Source: an uncultured Lachnospiraceae bacterium (GTDB lineage Bacteria; Bacillota; Clostridia; Lachnospirales; Lachnospiraceae). Taken from it: 64,000 nt of DNA. Under the pieces are notes generated by a model. That model had not been told where the DNA came from. It was given only the letters and a program-made list of their open reading frames with translations, and did no database searches. The stretch is from the NCBI GenBank assembly GCA_937877165.1, contig CALEFO010000194.1, positions 1 through 64,000 of the forward strand, read 5' to 3'. This document shows, one piece after another, positions 59,658-64,000 of this stretch. How positions within the stretch are numbered: position 1 is the stretch's first letter; each line of letters opens with the position of its first letter. Both the position numbers and the translations under genes were made by a program.

Positions 59658-62226
59658 CCTGCTCATCCTTCCCTTCATCCATGAAATCAAACAGCGTCGG
59701 CATATCAATCTCGCTCTCTGCCGCCTGCAGATAGCCCACACCGTCGCGGAAATAATCACAGTTCAGCTCGCAGCCTTTCCCCTTGCGTCCCATCTTCACC
59801 GCAACCATCGGGACCGTCATCAGGCCGCCGAACGGATCATAGACAAGATCGCCCTTGTTGCTGTACCGGTTGATGATCCTCTCCACGATGTCGATCTGAA
59901 GCGGGCAGACGTGCATCTGGAGCTTTCTCCTGGACTGGTTCGTGTTCAGCGTCTTCATGCGGTTGATATCGTCCCAGACCTCGGAAAGATTCCAGGAACC
60001 GGGTGCCACCACCATGAAGGTCGCCGGAAGCCGTCCGTCTTTGTCCAACTCTTCTGCAAGCTTCACATGATCCTCATAGCTGTACACCGTCCCGCGGCTG
60101 TATTCCCGGTACACCTTCTGAAGGTTCTTCGTGCTGATATCCTTCAGTTCCTCCTTGCTCACCAGCCGGTCGCCGGAGGATCGCCAATAGCCGTGTGCGT
60201 CAATCTGCCACTGCGCCCTGGTATATTCTTCCTTCGTCTTGGTCACCGGCTCATCCGCGTAGGCGTTCGACCGGTCCGTCGGAAGCTTCCGGAACAGAAG
60301 AATGTATTCCGGGCAGCCTACGCCCATCTTCGAGCCGTCCTTGCACTGTTCGGACCATCCGAGGCGGTAGGTCTGGTTATTCTCCCGGACTACATCCGTC
60401 ACGACGGTAATCATTCCCATGTACTGGAACCCATGCTTCATGTAGTGCTCAATGCACAGCGCATGGAACGGCTCAATCGTCGGCATCCCGGTGCCCGTCG
60501 CATTCCCGAACAATACGCGGTCCTTGACGTGGATGGCGGCCACTCTTCCCGGCTTCAGAACGCGCAGCAGCTCCGGCGTCAGAAAGTCCATCTGTTCAAA
60601 AAAGCGTTCGGTATTCTCGTTATGCCCGAAATCGTTATAATTCGCGCTGTATTCGTAGTGATTGCCGAAGGGGATGGATGTATGGATCAACCCCACGCTG
60701 TTGTCCGGCATCCTTCTGGTCTCTTCTACACAGTCGTCATTGACTGCTTCATAGTGTTCTCCCGTTACTCTCACTGTCTTCACTCCCATCTTCCGGCGGA
60801 TCAGCTCCGGAACTTCTGCATTGTTCAGCCCGTATTTCTTCACTATCTCCACCATCTTCTCCACCATGTGGTTGTGATCCTTCCACTTCCGCAGGAGCGT
60901 GTCCTTGATCTCCCGTTCCGACTCCATGTAGATAATGTCGATCACAACCGGCTGATCCTGAAGGAACCGGTAAATACGGTGAATTGCCTGGATAAAATCG
61001 TTGAACTCATAATCAATGCCAAGAAAGATCGCACGGTGGCAGTGCCTCTGAAAATTGCAGCCGGATCCGGACAGCTCCTTCTTCGTTGCGAAGATCCGGA
61101 AGTTGCCTTCCGAGAAGTCAATCACCCGCTGTTCCCGCTTGTCGTAGTCCATGGAGCCGTAGATATCCACGGTTTCCGGAATGGCTGCTTTGATCGCGTG
61201 CCGCTCTGCTTCCAGATCGTGCCAGATGATGAAGTGATCGTCCGGGCTTGCCGTGACAATCTCTTTTGCCTTCTCCACTCTCTGCCCGATGCTGGTCCGC
61301 TTCACGTCTGCCGCCGATTTCAGATCCAGCGCCGCATCCTCGAACAGCTGCATCTGGCCGTTCCGGTCCTGTGTCTTGCCGTACTCCACGGGGAGTTCAA
61401 TCCAGTTGACCGTAAGCGGCGGCAGGTCATAGCCTTCGTCCGAATACTCCGGATTCAGGTCGGACGGCTTCGTAACGAAGAGTGCCCAGCTTCCCAGCCA
61501 CGTCCAGAATTCATCCTCCTGCGTCGGGTACAGTGTCAGGTTGTTCGCCTTCGTGCTGTCCCTCTGGAAAAACCTCGTCAGGGCCTGTCCGGTGTCCATG
61601 ATTTCCAGATACCCAGCATAATGGATCAGCTCCTTGTACCGGTTCGGGGAAGGCGTCGCCGTGGCGACAAGCTTATATTTCACGCCCTTGAACTTGTCAA
61701 GGAACGTCTGATAGGTCTTACTGCCGAAGCTTCGCAGCACTGAGGCTTCATCCAGACTCGTCGCCGCGAAGAACGCCGGATCAATGTCCCCGTCCCGCAC
61801 TCTTTCGTAGTTCGTCAGAAGGATTTCTTCGCCTGCTGCCTTTACCTCTTCCATGGTCTTCACATAACGGGGCTTCTCATACCCCAGAACCTGCACGGCG
61901 TCCCGTGTAAATTCCTGCTTCACGCCAAGGGGAAGGACAATCAGCGCCTGCCCGCCTTCGTGCCTGGCTGCCTGATGGCAGAACTCAATCTCCTGCACCG
62001 TCTTGCCAAGGCCGAAGCTCTCGAACAGCGCTCTTCTTCCTCCCCGCAGTGCCCAGCGCACGGCATCCTTCTGGTGTGGCTTCAATGCCGGGTTGATCTC
62101 TCCTGCTGCCACCTCGAACCCGGACGATGGTGCAAGCTCTACTTTCGACTGCAAAAATTCCTGATACGTCATCTCATAAAAGGAGCCGATATATCTATTA
62201 CCCGGCCGGGGCCCGTCTCCTTTCAT
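59626..62226 (-). CDS. SNF2-like helicase fused to DNA methyltransferase
   Basis: The 866 residues join two enzymes. Residues 45-465 are an SF2 helicase: Walker A SFGLGKT (70-76), motif II LDEAS (158-162), motif III TATPSP and motif VI QAIHRIYR (413-420). Residues 490-850 are an amino-methyltransferase with catalytic TSIPF (516-520, in place of the usual TSPPY) and the AdoMet motif VYDPFGGLMTVP. Such fusions occur in phages; a role in DNA modification against restriction is likely but not shown. The start at 62226 has only a weak GGGAAAAG site. Confidence 0.88.
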   Translation of the reverse strand: MKGDGPRPGNRYIGSFYEMTYQEFLQSKVELAPSSGFEVAAGEINPALKPHQKDAVRWALRGGRRALFESFGLGKTVQEIEFCHQAARHEGGQALIVLPLGVKQEFTRDAVQVLGYEKPRYVKTMEEVKAAGEEILLTNYERVRDGDIDPAFFAATSLDEASVLRSFGSKTYQTFLDKFKGVKYKLVATATPSPNRYKELIHYAGYLEIMDTGQALTRFFQRDSTKANNLTLYPTQEDEFWTWLGSWALFVTKPSDLNPEYSDEGYDLPPLTVNWIELPVEYGKTQDRNGQMQLFEDAALDLKSAADVKRTSIGQRVEKAKEIVTASPDDHFIIWHDLEAERHAIKAAIPETVDIYGSMDYDKREQRVIDFSEGNFRIFATKKELSGSGCNFQRHCHRAIFLGIDYEFNDFIQAIHRIYRFLQDQPVVIDIIYMESEREIKDTLLRKWKDHNHMVEKMVEIVKKYGLNNAEVPELIRRKMGVKTVRVTGEHYEAVNDDCVEETRRMPDNSVGLIHTSIPFGNHYEYSANYNDFGHNENTERFFEQMDFLTPELLRVLKPGRVAAIHVKDRVLFGNATGTGMPTIEPFHALCIEHYMKHGFQYMGMITVVTDVVRENNQTYRLGWSEQCKDGSKMGVGCPEYILLFRKLPTDRSNAYADEPVTKTKEEYTRAQWQIDAHGYWRSSGDRLVSKEELKDISTKNLQKVYREYSRGTVYSYEDHVKLAEELDKDGRLPATFMVVAPGSWNLSEVWDDINRMKTLNTNQSRRKLQMHVCPLQIDIVERIINRYSNKGDLVYDPFGGLMTVPMVAVKMGRKGKGCELNCDYFRDGVGYLQAAESEIDMPTLFDFMDEGKDEQDVENRKNEAC

Positions 62227-62369
62227 CTTTTCCCAGCGGTCCGGATTTGTCCGAATCTGTCCGGCCTGTCCGTTCCGCTTTTGTCCATTTCTGTCTTTTC
62301 TGCGCAGATTATGGCTGATTTTCTGCCATTTTCCGCCCTTTCTCTAAAATGCCATCGCGCACGTGAAAT

Positions 62370-62756
62370 TCACGTGCAGACTTCCATTTTCTCTGTGCTC
62401 TTTTCGCGCAGATTATGGCTATTCCTCCCTATGAAATTCTCCCCGAAGATCTCCATCCACTCCTCATGCGTATGCCCTGGCAGGCTCTCCCACTTCTCCT
62501 GTGCCATTTCCTGCAGCATCCGCTGATATCCGTTGAACTCCGGATGATGGACCGCCTCCCGGCAGCCTTCTATATCGCCTTCGTGATGCTTCACGCACAG
62601 GTGAACCCACAAACCGTAGTGTTCTGACAGCTTCCGGTTCTTCCCTGGGAAAATATGGTGCTTGTGCAGTGCCCGTTTTTCCATATCATCGCCGTCCAGC
62701 AGGGCGCAGAGGAAACACACCCTGCTGCCCTTCGGCTCCATGATGGATTTACTCAT
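62370..62756 (-). CDS. HNH-like (HHIF) phage protein
   Basis: The 128-residue protein has a zinc-type pair CFLCALLDGDD and the motif HKHHIFPGKNRKLSEHYGLW, then CVKHHEGDIEG. This resembles HNH/DUF968 nuclease-like phage proteins, possibly for recombination or DNA processing. The start at 62756 overlaps the preceding stop (ATGAGTAA). The C-terminus is charged. Confidence 0.75.
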   Translation of the reverse strand: MSKSIMEPKGSRVCFLCALLDGDDMEKRALHKHHIFPGKNRKLSEHYGLWVHLCVKHHEGDIEGCREAVHHPEFNGYQRMLQEMAQEKWESLPGHTHEEWMEIFGENFIGRNSHNLREKSTEKMEVCT

Positions 62757-63204
62757 CCTGTACCTGCTCCATCTCCACGGCGTCCTCCACCGTGGTGACA
62801 ATCGTCTCGGAGAGCTTCACACTGACCGCGCCGCTCTTCGTCAATGTCATGGACGCCTTCGCGCCGTTTCCCAGTCCGATGCTGACCCCGTGAAAGATTC
62901 CATGAGCCGTTGCGTCCGCCGCATCACTCAGGATCTTCGCCGCATCCGGGAACCGCGGTGCAATCACCTTTGCCGCCGCGGTCCTCGCCTTGCTGGCTTC
63001 ATAGCGGATATTGCGCTCCCGGATTGCGCTGTCGCAGTTGCACTCATCCGTCGCGATCCTGTCCAGCTCCTCCTGTGACATGCCTCCGGCGAACCGGACC
63101 AGTCTCCGCTGTCCACAGAAACGGCAGGTTCCCATCTCTGTTCCGGAATGCAGTTCTCTTTCTTCCGTCCTTTCTTCTGTCTCTTCCCTGTTCAACTCTT
63201 CCAT
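62749..63204 (-). CDS. Phage protein with N-terminal zinc knuckle
   Basis: The 151 residues start with a Glu-rich segment and CRFCGQRRLVRFAGGMSQEE with a second pair in CNCDSA, giving a likely four-Cys zinc site. The remainder is helix plus strand (KASMTLTKSGAVSVKLSETI). No family is named. It overlaps both neighbours. Confidence 0.7.
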   Translation of the reverse strand: MEELNREETEERTEERELHSGTEMGTCRFCGQRRLVRFAGGMSQEELDRIATDECNCDSAIRERNIRYEASKARTAAAKVIAPRFPDAAKILSDAADATAHGIFHGVSIGLGNGAKASMTLTKSGAVSVKLSETIVTTVEDAVEMEQVQDE

Positions 63205-63686
63205 GATTCCTCTTTCTCCACGTAAAACGCGGTGTTCATCACTTCACCTTTCCATTTTTTCAGCTCATCGCAGATCTGCAGCATCATCGCTTCCTTCTTC
63301 TCATGATCTTCCGTGTGCAGCCCTGCGAACTTATGCGGCTCCAGCCCGCACAGAAGACTTTCCCAGTCCCCGCTGTTCTTCACCTCTTCGCCGTTCTTTT
63401 TTCTCCATCCGTTTTCCTTCCACTGCCACGGCCACCCGGCATTTAAGGCCCCGATGACAGGATCCGACATAATGATCTGCACACTGCAGGGCCGGATCAG
63501 GATATCCAGTGCGGCCGTCAAGGTCCGGAGCTGTGCCTGTTCCTTCGTGACATCAATGAGTCGCACAAATCCGCGGCGCTGTGCCTTCTGCTCTCCGGCT
63601 TCTACCAGCCACATGCCGATGCCGCAGGACTTTCCCGGCGTTGCCCAGGATGTTTCCGCGTAGATCTTTACTTCCACCTTCCTCAC
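63192..63686 (-). CDS. RNase H-like phage protein
   Basis: The 164 residues have an RNase H-type beginning: KVEVKIYAETSWATPGKSCG, ATAA-type helix TLTAALDILIRPCSVQII with SDPVIGALN at the second acidic position, and HKFAGLHTEDHEKKEAMMLQ near the end. The first catalytic Asp is replaced by Glu in YAET. Start is GTG at 63686. Role: RNA primer removal or an inactive relative. Confidence 0.65.
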   Translation of the reverse strand: MRKVEVKIYAETSWATPGKSCGIGMWLVEAGEQKAQRRGFVRLIDVTKEQAQLRTLTAALDILIRPCSVQIIMSDPVIGALNAGWPWQWKENGWRKKNGEEVKNSGDWESLLCGLEPHKFAGLHTEDHEKKEAMMLQICDELKKWKGEVMNTAFYVEKEESWKS

Positions 63687-64000
63687 CCCCTTTCCGGTGC
63701 TGCTCTTCCGCGCTTTCTCTTCTCCGGCTCTTCCAGGCGGATATAGCTGATCTCCTGAAACGCCGTCCCGTCCTCATAGGTGCCACACACCGTATGGTCC
63801 TTGTCGATCGCGTAGCCCTTCCGCTCCCGCGGATCCCGGAAGCCTGCTCTTCTGGAAATTACCCGAATGGTAATCTGCGGCTCCTTCAGATTCCGTGAAG
63901 GTGTGTAAAGCTGTCCGATCTTCTTCCCTTCCGTCTCCGCGGTCCGTAATGCGTACTTCACGAAGTAGCTCGCGATGTCCGCATACTGCCCGCCGGAGTT
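63683..64000 (-). CDS. Phage hypothetical protein, N-terminus beyond the window
   Basis: The frame stays open to the window edge (NSGGQYADIASYFVKYALRT at the edge), so the start is probably outside; a GTG at 63961 is the only internal candidate near the edge. The visible 106 residues include KEPQITIRVISRRAGFRDPR and DKDHTVCGTYEDGTAFQEIS, with a basic end. No family recognised. Confidence 0.6.
   Translation of the reverse strand, partial: NSGGQYADIASYFVKYALRTAETEGKKIGQLYTPSRNLKEPQITIRVISRRAGFRDPRERKGYAIDKDHTVCGTYEDGTAFQEISYIRLEEPEKRKRGRAAPERG

Larger units (their letters stand above)
29280..64000 (-). mobile_element. Contractile-tail prophage (PBSX/Xkd-like), left part
   Basis: About 34.7 kb of almost uninterrupted minus-strand phage genes runs from the groEL junction to the window end: early, packaging, head, tail, baseplate, fibre and lysis modules. 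The sheath gene and Xkd-type tail genes identify a myovirus-type phage. All late genes expected are present and intact, so it could be functional. Integrase, repressor and the right attachment site lie outside the window. Confidence 0.95.

Noticed and set aside
59458..61743. Plus-strand open frame of 761 codons
   Set aside because: It is antisense to the helicase-methyltransferase gene, whose motifs are clear. The His/Leu/Arg-rich product has no recognisable domain and no ribosome site.
1..64000. CRISPR arrays, rRNA genes or known riboswitches
   Set aside because: I saw no regularly spaced direct repeats, no rRNA sequence and no leader that matches a riboswitch class that I can recognise by eye.

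Overview
The window looks like the chromosome of a Lachnospiraceae-type clostridium (Firmicutes, moderate GC). The evidence is topA-codY linkage, a single long RelA/SpoT enzyme, HemZ, strong AGGAGG ribosome binding sites, and a fragment of an Rpn-family nuclease of the kind common in that group. Most genes lie on the minus strand. No species can be named from the sequence alone.

Bases 1-29,290 are host chromosome. From low to high coordinates they hold: the rpsB-tsf operon; topA-codY with a good sigma-A promoter and a possible CodY box; a cysteine desulfidase and aldo/keto reductase pair; and one long operon (15712 to 7880). That operon encodes a zinc-motif methyltransferase of the UroD/MtaA superfamily, a sugar-type ABC transporter, M20 and M24 peptidases and a GntR regulator. 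After it come a GtrII-like membrane protein, a decayed Rpn gene between 31-bp inverted repeats, formamidase, lysophospholipase-like hydrolase, hemZ, an MBL hydrolase, the (p)ppGpp enzyme, and small genes (YwaF-like, NUDIX, GNAT). A dispersed leader repeat ends in the same Shine-Dalgarno sequence in front of four of these host genes.

At about 29,280 the host sequence stops inside the last codons of groEL. Only 18-22 C-terminal codons, the stop and the operon terminator remain. From there to the end of the window runs a contractile-tail (PBSX/Xkd-like) prophage on the minus strand. Its right end, its integrase and the rest of groEL lie outside the window. Read in transcription order (right to left) it has: RNase H-like, HNH-like, helicase-methyltransferase fusion, MazG-like, SSB, XRE and RinA/ArpU-like early genes; a HicAB module; small and large terminase, portal and minor capsid protein; a tRNA-like element with a terminator; scaffold, major capsid and connectors; sheath, tube, chaperones joined by a programmed -1 frameshift, and tape measure; baseplate; a tail fibre; a lysis module carrying a reverse-strand BrnT/BrnA pair; and a terminal DUF2335 membrane gene.

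The most striking structure is at 34,856-35,885. The tail-fibre gene carries a 23-bp site that splits its receptor-binding C-terminus from its stem. Two silent C-terminal cassettes of nearly the same length sit just downstream on the opposite strand, each beginning with a copy of the same site. The best copy is a perfect 10-bp inverted repeat around an asymmetric 8-bp spacer, and its half-site resembles the inner part of loxP. This predicts a three-way invertible tail-fibre switch. No recombinase gene is visible in the window.
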